Of a DNA stretch of 52,887 nucleotides, positions 17,887 to 25,762 are shown piece by piece. Within the stretch, counting starts at the first letter, position 1. Each line of letters opens with the position of its first letter. The notes under the pieces were generated by a model, which saw nothing but the letters and a program-made list of their open reading frames with translations, was not told the DNA's origin and did no database searches. A program made the translations under genes and the position numbers. The DNA comes from an uncultured Eubacteriales bacterium (GTDB lineage Bacteria > Bacillota > Clostridia > Christensenellales > RUG350): the NCBI GenBank assembly GCA_900315995.1, contig ONBF01000011.1, forward strand, positions 1-52,887, written 5' to 3'.

Positions 17887-18684
17887 ATGAGAGTAGTTAT
17901 AGGAATAGACGGCAATGTGATTTTGACGGAGCAAGGCGCGATTTTCAGTAGAAGTAATGCGGTGAACAGACTTGAATTATACAGTCCGTACAGTCCGCTC
18001 GATGCGGTGATACTTAGTTTTAAGAGGCAGGATCACGTCGAACCGATGAGTAGGTATATGGCATATACGGGTATACAACAATATAACGGGAGCAATTATT
18101 ACGTATATGTTCACGATTTTTCGGCGTATCAACTTGCATCTGTCGGAACACTCGAAATGAATTGCAAAATAGTTATGTACGGCGGTGAAACGGTATTATC
18201 TACGGGTACGTTTTACGCAACGGTCGAAGACGGCGGAACTACAAATATCGAACTTCTTGCGGACGAGCAAAGTGAACTCCTTGCGCTTACGCAGGCGATA
18301 GAAAGCAGAGCCGTTTTACAACCGCTTGCAACACCGAATAATTTTGCGTCGATTGACAGTAGCGGACAGTTTGTGGACAGCGGTATAGCGGTATCGAGTT
18401 TAAGTTCGATATTAAACGGCAAAACGTATAGATTCAGCGTAACGATTCCGGTATCGTCGTGGAACTTGCAGACAAAACAAGCGACCGTTAACGTTCAAGG
18501 CATAAATTCAGATTGGACTTTGAGTTTTGCGCCTACACCGTCGAGTAAAACTGATTTTATCAATGCGGGAGGAGTGTACGGTGTGTCGATAGGAAGTAAT
18601 AGTATAACTTTCGAGTGCGTATCGATACCGACTTCCGAAATTGAAATGATTTGCGTCGGGGGTGAATACGATGCCTTGTCTTAA
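17887..18684 (+). CDS. Phage tail/baseplate (BppU-like) protein
   Basis: This 265-aa protein has no signal peptide. Its N-terminal about 115 residues read like the beta-sandwich of phage upper-baseplate proteins (VILSFKRQDH, YYVYVHDFSAYQL, LEMNCKIVMYGGETVLSTGTF then a VEDG linker). A short helical segment (ADEQSELLALTQAIESRA) follows. The C-terminal part (about 185-265) is a beta domain starting FSVTIPVSSWNLQTKQATV. A closely related domain opens the next gene. Start ATG 17887 was chosen for the GGGAG 5 bases before it. It is the first gene of a six-gene cassette after a terminator. Phage origin is inferred from fold-like pattern and neighbours, not a decisive motif. Confidence 0.55.
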   Translation: MRVVIGIDGNVILTEQGAIFSRSNAVNRLELYSPYSPLDAVILSFKRQDHVEPMSRYMAYTGIQQYNGSNYYVYVHDFSAYQLASVGTLEMNCKIVMYGGETVLSTGTFYATVEDGGTTNIELLADEQSELLALTQAIESRAVLQPLATPNNFASIDSSGQFVDSGIAVSSLSSILNGKTYRFSVTIPVSSWNLQTKQATVNVQGINSDWTLSFAPTPSSKTDFINAGGVYGVSIGSNSITFECVSIPTSEIEMICVGGEYDALS

Positions 18685-19876
18685 CAATTATTTGCAGTTT
18701 ATCAAGCGGACGGTTACGATAACGCCTGCCGATTGGGACGCGGAGACCAAACTTGCCGCGGTTCAAGCCGATTGGGCAGTAGCGGGGATGAGCGCGACGT
18801 TTGCTCCGGTCGAGAGTTCAATGAACGTATTTACGGATATAGCGGTGCAAGGGGTGTATTGTACAAATATACTCAACGGAGATTTATTGTTTAAGTCGGG
18901 TAGCGGTGCAATAGTCAACGAGAATATAACTCTTAACGTGACGGCTTACAATGACGGTAAGGGAATTATCGTCAATGCGGAGATTGTCGGCGAAGGTATA
19001 AACGGTATGAGTATAACGGATAATTCGTTTGATTTTACGACTTCCGATAACGGAAGCACGATAACGAACATTAAATCCGTTTTTAAGTTAGTAATTCCGC
19101 CTTATGACGACCACGGCAATGAAATTACGGCGATACAACAAAGCAATAATAATTCGGTTGTCGGAGAATTGTATTTAATCAATAATATTAAAACGGTAGG
19201 AAACAGCGCATTTTATAATTCGAGTAATTTGAAAAAAGTGTATATCGGGAAGCAGTTAACGCTTATAGGCGCGGCGAGCGGAGGTTCGATACGTTCTTTC
19301 GGAAATTGTCCGAATTTATCCGAAGTCGTTTTCGAGCGCGAACGTACGGAGTTATTGGTGATAAGAAACTTCGATTCTAATGATGCAAACGCGTTGTTCT
19401 ATAACTCCGCAATAGAGAATCTTGTTATCCCCGAGAACGTCCAACTGATAGAAAAACCGTTCGCAAATTGTACGAAATTAAAAGCAGTCAGATATGAGAG
19501 TTCTTATGGTCTCGGTTATCCTTTCAGAAACTGTACTGCGCTTGAAGAATTAACCTTTACGCAAGCAACACCCGTAACAGTAGGAACACCTGCGCAAACG
19601 TTCAATTCGGCGCACTATATATTTGTGCCGTATGACAGTTTTACGGCTTATACGACCGCTACTAATTGGACAAGTTATGCAAGTTATATGTACGGTATCG
19701 GCAAATTTACGGCGGGTACTACATTGCCGACCAAAACAACGGACGATGGCTTTGATTTGACGTGGTATGCGACGAAAGCCGACTTAAAGGCAAGCAACAA
19801 CCCGATAACTGTTGCGCCGAGTGAGTTTGACAACGAATACGGCGAAATATATTGCGCTAAGGCTGTCGCCGAATAA
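18671..19876 (+). CDS. Tail-fibre-like protein with BspA-type leucine-rich repeats
   Basis: This 401-aa protein begins with the same type of domain that ends the preceding gene (VTITPADWDAETKLAAV...), then a beta region, then BspA/LRR_5 repeats (about residues 130-340) with units such as VGNSAFYNSSNLKKVYIGKQ and NLVIPENVQLIEKPFANCTK. BspA repeats bind surfaces or host glycoproteins. No signal peptide or anchor is visible, unlike secreted BspA proteins, which fits a virion-type protein. The ATG at 18671 overlaps the preceding stop, with GGGGGTG upstream. Likely the receptor-binding component of the cassette. Confidence 0.6.
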   Translation: MPCLNNYLQFIKRTVTITPADWDAETKLAAVQADWAVAGMSATFAPVESSMNVFTDIAVQGVYCTNILNGDLLFKSGSGAIVNENITLNVTAYNDGKGIIVNAEIVGEGINGMSITDNSFDFTTSDNGSTITNIKSVFKLVIPPYDDHGNEITAIQQSNNNSVVGELYLINNIKTVGNSAFYNSSNLKKVYIGKQLTLIGAASGGSIRSFGNCPNLSEVVFERERTELLVIRNFDSNDANALFYNSAIENLVIPENVQLIEKPFANCTKLKAVRYESSYGLGYPFRNCTALEELTFTQATPVTVGTPAQTFNSAHYIFVPYDSFTAYTTATNWTSYASYMYGIGKFTAGTTLPTKTTDDGFDLTWYATKADLKASNNPITVAPSEFDNEYGEIYCAKAVAE

Positions 19877-19885
19877 GGAGAGAAT

Positions 19886-20335
19886 ATGAAATATTTATTG
19901 AAAGAAAAAAGGGGCTATATTACAGAGCGTCCCGAATATGTTGACGTAAACGAAAATATAGTCGTCGAATTTGAGTTTGAAGACGGAAAACCGCCTGTTA
20001 TCGACAGCGGACTTTACGCCGTTCTTTTGAGAAGCGACGGTAAAGAGTTTACATATAAGATAGACGATAAACTCAAAGTATCGCTTAATAATAAAGAGAT
20101 TAACAAAGGATTGTTTTCGTTGACTGTCGTTCTCGTTATAGGTAATGAAATAAATAAGTCATGGAGATGCGAGCCGTTTTCGATAGAAAGTCTTACGGAT
20201 ATTATCGGCAACGTTCGCGAAGTCAACGAAAGTATGGAAGTGTTAAACGAGATAAAAACGCTTAATGAAGAAATTAAATTATTAAAAGACCGCGTGGAAC
20301 TGCTCGAAAACGAGTATGATCCGCGCAACATATAG
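19886..20335 (+). CDS. Small tail-associated protein with C-terminal coiled coil
   Basis: This 149-aa protein has beta-rich residues 1-105 (NIVVEFEFEDGKPPVIDSGLYAVLLRSDGKEFTY) resembling the N-terminal beta-sandwich of phage baseplate proteins, then a heptad-rich helix (about 108-143, leucines in MEVLNEIKTLNEEIKLLKDR) expected to form a coiled coil. No catalytic motif and no signal sequence. GGAG lies 8 bases ahead of the ATG. Tightly packed between the fibre-like gene and the membrane genes, so probably a structural or trimerising part of the same assembly. Confidence 0.5.
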   Translation: MKYLLKEKRGYITERPEYVDVNENIVVEFEFEDGKPPVIDSGLYAVLLRSDGKEFTYKIDDKLKVSLNNKEINKGLFSLTVVLVIGNEINKSWRCEPFSIESLTDIIGNVREVNESMEVLNEIKTLNEEIKLLKDRVELLENEYDPRNI

Positions 20336-20343
20336 GAGGAATT

Positions 20344-20838
20344 ATGGATTTTAACGGTATTTGGAACTCAATCGAGCCTTATGTGATAGGCGCATTGACC
20401 GCGTTTATAAGCGGCGGTATGATATTTATTCTCGTAAAGCAAATTCTGAGTGGCTGGCTCAACAGAAATAATATCGATACGCTTGCCGAGCGTTTTGCAA
20501 ACAGCGTTGTCGGCGAAAAAATTTACGTTGATATACGAGCGTTATCCGACAAACGCGTTAAAGAACTCAACGAACAAATTAAGAATACTATCGAAGTTAC
20601 GTTAAAAAGAAATCTTAACGTTATCAATAATATCACTGCGATAGTTGCTGATGTGGGAGAAGTATTTATCAACAGTAAGACAGTGACTCCCGCACAACGC
20701 GCGAGACTTAAAGAAGATGTTGAAGCCGTAAGAAACGCAAGCGGTTGCGATTCGGTAAAGAGCGAAGATTGCTTAGTGGTTAATTTGGCACTTAACGGCA
20801 ATGAAGATAAAGAAAGACGACTTATTAATTTCGATTGA
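20344..20838 (+). CDS. Small membrane protein with helical cytoplasmic domain (holin-position gene)
   Basis: This 164-aa protein has one N-terminal transmembrane helix (about residues 12-36, PYVIGALTAFISGGMIFILV), then a long charged helical domain. Its position, right after tail-type genes, is where phages keep holins, but the charged domain of about 120 residues is not holin-like and no endolysin follows. It might anchor or dock the assembly to the membrane. AGGAGG lies directly ahead of the ATG. No family recognised. Confidence 0.5.
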   Translation: MDFNGIWNSIEPYVIGALTAFISGGMIFILVKQILSGWLNRNNIDTLAERFANSVVGEKIYVDIRALSDKRVKELNEQIKNTIEVTLKRNLNVINNITAIVADVGEVFINSKTVTPAQRARLKEDVEAVRNASGCDSVKSEDCLVVNLALNGNEDKERRLINFD

Positions 20839-20847
20839 AGGTGACGT

Positions 20848-21336
20848 ATGAAGTATTCAAAAAGAAAGCTTACGTTTTTTATATTCGAAGTGTTGTTTTC
20901 GGTAGTAATTCCAATATTGATAGGCATATTGTCGTGTATGGATAAAGGGCTTAAAGTAAGAATAGGCGCATACGGCATAACGCTTGCGATAATTTTATTT
21001 TACGTCATCAAAAAGTTGTTTATCAATAAACGGGTCGAAAACCTTAAAGGATTTACAGTACATCTTAAAAGCGAACTTGCGATAGAAACGGACGCCGTGA
21101 AGATTAACAATATAAGGCGCGCGCTTGCAAAGGCGCAAGTCTTTGAAGTTATTGCTACGGCAATCACTCCGATAGGCTTGTTAAGCGTATTTTTGTTGGT
21201 ATCTAAGAGCATAGAAGCGGGCATAGCGCACCTTTCGGGAGCTGTGGGACTTATTCTTTTATCAGTGATAATCGGGACGGTATTCGCAGTGCTTAACGCG
21301 TCGGTAATACGATGCGGAAACGGAGACGCGCAATGA
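20848..21336 (+). CDS. Four-helix membrane protein of unknown function
   Basis: This 162-aa protein has hydrophobic helices at about residues 9-28, 35-55, 95-117 and 125-148, and a charged loop between helices 2 and 3 (KRVENLKGFTVHLKSELAIE). No known motif. GGTG precedes the ATG. Its stop overlaps the start of the next membrane-protein gene, so the two are translated together. Function unknown; the pair belongs to the tail-like cassette by spacing and strand. Confidence 0.55.
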   Translation: MKYSKRKLTFFIFEVLFSVVIPILIGILSCMDKGLKVRIGAYGITLAIILFYVIKKLFINKRVENLKGFTVHLKSELAIETDAVKINNIRRALAKAQVFEVIATAITPIGLLSVFLLVSKSIEAGIAHLSGAVGLILLSVIIGTVFAVLNASVIRCGNGDAQ

Positions 21337-22136
21337 AGTATGCATTAAAGACTGTTGCTCTTACATCGATTTTTTTACTTGTAGTATTCATAAATATACT
21401 GAGCGACTACATAAGTTTTTCGTTCTCGACAGCGATATTTACAGACGCTGCTTATTGGCTGAACGTAGCTATACTTAATACGGGACTTATTATAGTCATA
21501 ATGATATGCAGGTCGTATGCAAAGGATAAAGAGATTGGTAGCAACAAAGAGTATGCGGATACGCAGAAAGAAATCGACGGCGCATACGTCGAGTTCAATA
21601 AACGCAAATTGTATACCGAGTTCAATAAGTATATAGGTGAAATCAATTTTAATAATAAGCTTGAAAGATACGAGATTAAACTTAATAGGAAATTAATTAA
21701 AGCCAAAAAAGAAGAGCGCAAAAACGAGCTTAAAGAATTAATAAAACGTGCGAGCGACGACGTTAAATATGTTCGCGTAAGATACAGGAAGTTACGAATT
21801 GCGAGTATTTTTTCGAGAACGGATATGAACGTTAAAGACGAATATGACATAGACGAACACGAAATGCGTGCAATTTCAAAACTTATGCTTAACAGGGTGC
21901 TTGCGATACTTGCGTTCAGTCTCGTATTTACAAGCGTATTGATGTCTGCGCGCGAGTTTGACATAGTGATGTTGTATTCCACGATGCTTAAATTGTTTCA
22001 GGTAGCGACGTCGATTTACGTCGGATTATCGGCGGGTTACAATTATGTTGCGGGTGAAATTTTACCTAAAACAAAACTTAAATTGCAGATTATAGAGAAG
22101 TTTCTCGAAAGCCGTTCGAATAACGACAATCTGTAA
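21333..22136 (+). CDS. Membrane protein with cytoplasmic charged helical domain
   Basis: This 267-aa protein has two N-terminal transmembrane helices (about residues 5-27 and 38-58), a highly charged helical middle (about 60-185, rich in Lys, Glu and Arg, with KAKKEERKNELKELIKRASD), and two C-terminal helices (about 193-212 and 222-243). ATGA overlap with the preceding stop and GGAG upstream fix the start at 21333. No family recognised. It closes the cassette; an independent promoter starts the next gene at 22144. The double hairpin topology with a large cytoplasmic domain is unlike ordinary holins. Confidence 0.55.
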   Translation: MKYALKTVALTSIFLLVVFINILSDYISFSFSTAIFTDAAYWLNVAILNTGLIIVIMICRSYAKDKEIGSNKEYADTQKEIDGAYVEFNKRKLYTEFNKYIGEINFNNKLERYEIKLNRKLIKAKKEERKNELKELIKRASDDVKYVRVRYRKLRIASIFSRTDMNVKDEYDIDEHEMRAISKLMLNRVLAILAFSLVFTSVLMSAREFDIVMLYSTMLKLFQVATSIYVGLSAGYNYVAGEILPKTKLKLQIIEKFLESRSNNDNL

Positions 22137-22143
22137 TTCGTGA

Positions 22144-22172
22144 TTGCAAAAATAATTAAAGCGTGTTATAAT
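22144..22172 (+). promoter_or_regulatory. Sigma-A promoter of the NYN-domain gene
   Basis: TTGCAA (22144-22149) and TATAAT (22167-22172) are spaced by 17 bp, 27 bp before the ATG at 22200. Confidence 0.75.
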
Positions 22173-22199
22173 AACCCCATTAATTTTGATGGAGTTATT

Positions 22200-22973
22200 A
22201 TGACCGGCGATAAAAAGATTGCACTTTTAATCGACGCGGAAAACGTGTCGGCTAAATACATCGGATATATTTGCAAAGAGCTTACAAAGTACGGAGTTGT
22301 GACGTATAAGCGTATTTACGGCGACTGGACGGGAAAAGGTGCGGACGGGTGGAAAAAGGTTTTGCTTGAACACTCGATAACGCCTATTCAACAGTACAGT
22401 TATACGGTGGGGAAAAATTCGTCCGACAGTGCTATGATAATAGACGCAATGGATATTTTGTATTCTCAAAGCGTCGATGCGTTTTGTATCGTATCGAGCG
22501 ACAGTGATTTTACGCGTCTTGCGGTAAGGCTCAGAGAAAACGGTAACACCGTTATCGGTATGGGTGAAAAGAAAACCCCGCAGGCATTTATTACGGCGTG
22601 CGAAAAATTCATATATCTCGAAATGCTTGCGCCTACGCAAAGCGTTAAGAAGACGCCGAAACGTTCGACTGTTGAAAAAACGGTAAATGATAATAAAGAA
22701 AACGTCTCGATTGAATCCGATATGACTATAATAATCGACGCGCTGAAAGATATTATCGAAGATTTAAGCGATGATATGGGCTGGGCGTATCTTGCGGACG
22801 TATTCAACGTGCTCGGCAAGCGGTTCCCCGATTTCGATTCGAGGTTATACGGTTACAAGAAAGCGTCGGAGTTTATTCGATCGCTTGAAGAATTCGAAAC
22901 GGAAGCGCGCTCGACTAAGGGAACGGGTAACCCCGACAGAATTTTCGTAAAAATTACGGGCAAAAAGAAATAA
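22200..22973 (+). CDS. NYN-domain (LabA-like) protein with C-terminal LOTUS/OST-HTH domain
   Basis: This 257-aa protein has an N-terminal NYN/PIN-like RNase fold with its acidic sites: ALLIDAENVSAKYI, SSDSAMIIDAMDILY and FCIVSSDSDFTRLAVRLRENG. After a charged linker (about 150-178) comes a winged-helix LOTUS/OST-HTH domain (about 180-255: WAYLADVFNVLGKRFPDFDSRLYGYKKASEFIRSL). Such proteins bind and probably cut structured RNA. Start at 22200 is set by GGAG and the promoter; the longer frame from 22140 overlaps the promoter. It stands alone between the tail-like cassette and a bidirectional terminator. Substrate unknown. Confidence 0.88.
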   Translation: MTGDKKIALLIDAENVSAKYIGYICKELTKYGVVTYKRIYGDWTGKGADGWKKVLLEHSITPIQQYSYTVGKNSSDSAMIIDAMDILYSQSVDAFCIVSSDSDFTRLAVRLRENGNTVIGMGEKKTPQAFITACEKFIYLEMLAPTQSVKKTPKRSTVEKTVNDNKENVSIESDMTIIIDALKDIIEDLSDDMGWAYLADVFNVLGKRFPDFDSRLYGYKKASEFIRSLEEFETEARSTKGTGNPDRIFVKITGKKK

Positions 22974-22982
22974 TAAAAAAAG

Positions 22983-23012
22983 GGTATAGAAAAAACGCTA
23001 TACCTTTTTTTT
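22983..23012. terminator. Bidirectional terminator between NYN gene and the leuS operon
   Basis: GGTATAG (22983-22989) pairs with CTATACC (22998-23004); eight T follow on the plus strand and a run of A precedes on the left, so it can stop transcripts from both converging genes. Confidence 0.85.
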
Positions 23013-23032
23013 ACAGATTCAAACGGTTGTTA

Positions 23033-24490
23033 TTATTTAAGTCGCTTTTTTCCAAGCGGTGTCAAATCGAAATTTTCAACATATTCGATAAGTTTAGGCA
23101 TAGACCAACGGGGGAGATATTCGCTCATTGTTTTGTTGAGTTTGTCCGCTATTTCTTTTTCATTTATGTTTTCTTTGAGTTTTATCTGGGCTTTAATGAT
23201 TTCGCCTTTAAGCGCATCGGGGACGCCGACGACCAGCACGTCGTCAACAAATTCGCATTTTTTGATAACAGACTCAATTTCTTGCGGAAATACGGTAACG
23301 CCGCTTGTTTTTATACTTTGTTTTATGCGTCCCGTGAAGTAAAGAAAGCCGTCTTTGTCGAAATATCCGACGTCTCCCGTTGCGAGCATACGAACGCCGT
23401 CTATTGTTTTTATCGTATTCTTACCCGAAAGGTATCCGTTCATAAGCGCGGGTGTGTCGATATATATTTCGCCTATTTCGTTCGGTTTATTTATTTTTTC
23501 ACCGTCTTTACAGATGTATATATTCGTATTCGGAAGAGGTTTTCCGACCGAGCCTATACGGTAAGCGTCGTCGCGGTTAACGCAGACTACCGAACACGTT
23601 TCGGACAGCCCGTAACCTTCTTTGAGAATTGCCGTCGAGCCGCATTTTGCCATATGTTCGTTAAAGGCTTTGATAAGTTCGGGTTCGGTATGGTCTCCGC
23701 CGACGAACGCGCTTCTTAAATATGTCAAGCGTGTATCGAAATCGGGTGATTTGAGAAGGCGCGCATAAAAGCGCGGTATTTCGACCAAGTAACTGATACG
23801 CATTTTTTTGATAAGTTTTACGGTAGAAGCCGCGTCGTAATCGTTTGAGAGAACGAGCGTTACGCGTGCGGTTACAAATCCGTGCATACCTATGCACAAT
23901 CCGAACGCGTGAAACATCGGAAGCAGACATAAAACTTTGTCGTCGCGATTTGCGTCCGGAATAAGTACGGAGTGTGTGGACGCGACGTAATTAAACTGCG
24001 CCGACGTGATAATAACCGTTTTCGGCGTATCGGTAGTGCCCCCGCTTTGAAGATACACTGCGGGCAAGTTTTCGTCCGTATTATGCGGACAAGTCTTCGA
24101 TACCGAGAAATTAAACCCCACTCCTTCGGCAAAGCCGTCGCAAACGACGGTCGGAATATCAATATGATAAGAACGAAGCGCGAAAATAAATTTTGCATTA
24201 CTGTTTTTCAAAAGCTCTTTAAGCGGTAAATCGGGCGTTTGCGGGTTAAGCATATACGCAATCGCGCCCAAACGGTTTATTGCGTATAACGTAATTACGG
24301 TTTCCGCTATATTCGGTAGAATAACAGCTACGACGTCGCCTTGTTTTATTCCGCAGTAATCGAGATAGGACGCAACGGAATCGGCTTTTGCGAGTAATTG
24401 CGAATAAGTCATATTGCGCTTATCACTGAAAAAAGCTATATCGTTCGGGCAAATCATTGCGTTGTATTTGACAATATCATACAAAGTCAT
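23033..24490 (-). CDS. AMP-forming acyl-CoA synthetase/ligase
   Basis: This 485-aa member of the ANL superfamily activates a carboxylic acid as acyl-AMP. Motifs in order: LQSGGTTDTPK (P-loop type A3), YGLSETC (A5), TGDVGYFDKDGFLYFTGR (A7/A8) and the C-terminal lysine region PLGKKRLK. Length is typical of medium/long-chain acyl-CoA ligases. Substrate is unknown. GAGGTG lies 4 bases ahead of the ATG. It is last in a minus-strand run behind leuS, a membrane protein and a DUF1624-like acyltransferase; that neighbour suggests, without proof, a shared envelope-acylation task. Confidence 0.9.
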   Translation of the reverse strand: MTLYDIVKYNAMICPNDIAFFSDKRNMTYSQLLAKADSVASYLDYCGIKQGDVVAVILPNIAETVITLYAINRLGAIAYMLNPQTPDLPLKELLKNSNAKFIFALRSYHIDIPTVVCDGFAEGVGFNFSVSKTCPHNTDENLPAVYLQSGGTTDTPKTVIITSAQFNYVASTHSVLIPDANRDDKVLCLLPMFHAFGLCIGMHGFVTARVTLVLSNDYDAASTVKLIKKMRISYLVEIPRFYARLLKSPDFDTRLTYLRSAFVGGDHTEPELIKAFNEHMAKCGSTAILKEGYGLSETCSVVCVNRDDAYRIGSVGKPLPNTNIYICKDGEKINKPNEIGEIYIDTPALMNGYLSGKNTIKTIDGVRMLATGDVGYFDKDGFLYFTGRIKQSIKTSGVTVFPQEIESVIKKCEFVDDVLVVGVPDALKGEIIKAQIKLKENINEKEIADKLNKTMSEYLPRWSMPKLIEYVENFDLTPLGKKRLK

Positions 24491-24498
24491 ACGTCACC

Positions 24499-25266
24499 TC
24501 AAAATAAAGAGAATAATAATATTATTATCAACAATAAAGGTTGATGCAATATATAAGTCAAAAGCGCGTATCTTCCGACGAAACACGCGGGGCGCAACGG
24601 TGTCGGCGGTGCGGACGGTTTAAGGAGACGTTTTCGTTTCAGAAGTTTGCCGACAACTACGCCTATAAACACTATACCGACGAACGGCATAATACCGACC
24701 GTGTCGCCTGTATGAAACGGCAGGTATCCTATTCCGAGAAGCCCTACGAAAATGCCGGATCTATTCGGGTCAAAGAATATGGCGTGAAGTATAATCATAA
24801 TCGACGCGGAAGATAAATAAATCACGGTTTTTATCTTTTCGTTTTTAATAAATTCGATAAGTACCGTCAATAATATCGCGACCGTCAGCATATGCAACGT
24901 TCCGAACCAAACGACGAATCCTTGATACCCGAATATCGCATCGAACGTGTAGGTAACTATCGTAAGACCAACGCAAACGATAAAGAGTTTAAGAACGCGA
25001 TTAAGGTTATTTCTCGATAAACTTGTCGATATTCCGCACAAAAGGTAGAACGTACTTATTATGACCCCACGCGTAATAAGGCGTACGGGGTGATACCAGT
25101 AGTATACGGCGGCGGACGTAAGTGCTTGCGCAAACGGCGACGAGCTTAGACTCGGCAACATGTATCCGCAATCAAACATAAAGTGGTCGCAGATCATAAT
25201 CAGCACGCAAAAGCCTCTTATAAGGTCTATATAAAAAACGCGTTTTGAAGTCTTATCAGATGTCAT
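24499..25266 (-). CDS. DUF1624 / heparan-alpha-glucosaminide N-acetyltransferase-like membrane protein
   Basis: This 255-aa integral membrane protein has about seven hydrophobic helices. It opens with the family signature RVFYIDLIRGFCVLIMICDHFMFD, where Asp and Arg of DxxRG and the His of CDH are conserved in acyltransferase-3/DUF1624 relatives that move acetyl groups across the membrane. FYLLCGISTSLSRNN is the second conserved block. Its start overlaps the end of the upstream membrane-protein gene by 11 bp. Substrate unknown. Confidence 0.82.
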   Translation of the reverse strand: MTSDKTSKRVFYIDLIRGFCVLIMICDHFMFDCGYMLPSLSSSPFAQALTSAAVYYWYHPVRLITRGVIISTFYLLCGISTSLSRNNLNRVLKLFIVCVGLTIVTYTFDAIFGYQGFVVWFGTLHMLTVAILLTVLIEFIKNEKIKTVIYLSSASIMIILHAIFFDPNRSGIFVGLLGIGYLPFHTGDTVGIMPFVGIVFIGVVVGKLLKRKRLLKPSAPPTPLRPACFVGRYALLTYILHQPLLLIIILLFSLF

Positions 25267-25753
25267 CTTTATACTCGATTTTCACAAGGCGCATTTCGCC
25301 GTTTATCCTTTTGTATAGTTTGAATCTGTCATGGTATTCGTGCACGAGAATATCGGGGTAGAGACGACTCCAATATATATCGGGTTTTTCAACGGCACGT
25401 TCATGATAAATCTGTCGTTTGGGGATATTGCGTCGTTCGTTACGGTTATCGTTTTCGTAGTGAACCTTTACCGTTTTGCGACTTAAAAATGCGAACGGTT
25501 TCGATATGTTTTTGGCAAATATCACCGCGCAACACACGAACGACGTCGCAAGCCCTATATAAAACAGCGTTGTTTCAACCGACGGGGCAGACAAATCAAA
25601 TCCGTATATCGCATAAAGGACAAGTATATATATTCCGTACAGCAAAGGAACGTGAAGCCCTGTTATACGAAGTATTCGCGCCACAATCTTGACTACTATG
25701 TCAAGTACGAATTTCAGTATTTTAAGTATAACGCTTAATATTGCCGTTAACAC
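25256..25753 (-). CDS. Hypothetical membrane protein
   Basis: This 165-aa protein has hydrophobic stretches at about residues 1-30, 36-50 and 60-80, then a basic, tyrosine-rich soluble tail (KPDIYWSRLYPDILVHEYHDRFKLYKRING). GTG start at 25753 has AAAGGAG in front, overlapping the leuS stop region, so it is translated after leuS. No family recognised. It sits between leuS and the DUF1624 gene. Confidence 0.6.
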   Translation of the reverse strand: MLTAILSVILKILKFVLDIVVKIVARILRITGLHVPLLYGIYILVLYAIYGFDLSAPSVETTLFYIGLATSFVCCAVIFAKNISKPFAFLSRKTVKVHYENDNRNERRNIPKRQIYHERAVEKPDIYWSRLYPDILVHEYHDRFKLYKRINGEMRLVKIEYKDDI

Positions 25754-25762
25754 AAAGCTCCT

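Noticed and set aside
20344-20838. Typical phage holin
   Set aside because: Only one clear membrane helix followed by about 120 charged residues, and no lysin gene next to it.
17887-22136. Complete prophage
   Set aside because: No integrase, terminase, capsid, portal, tail tube or endolysin gene and no attachment-site repeats were seen.
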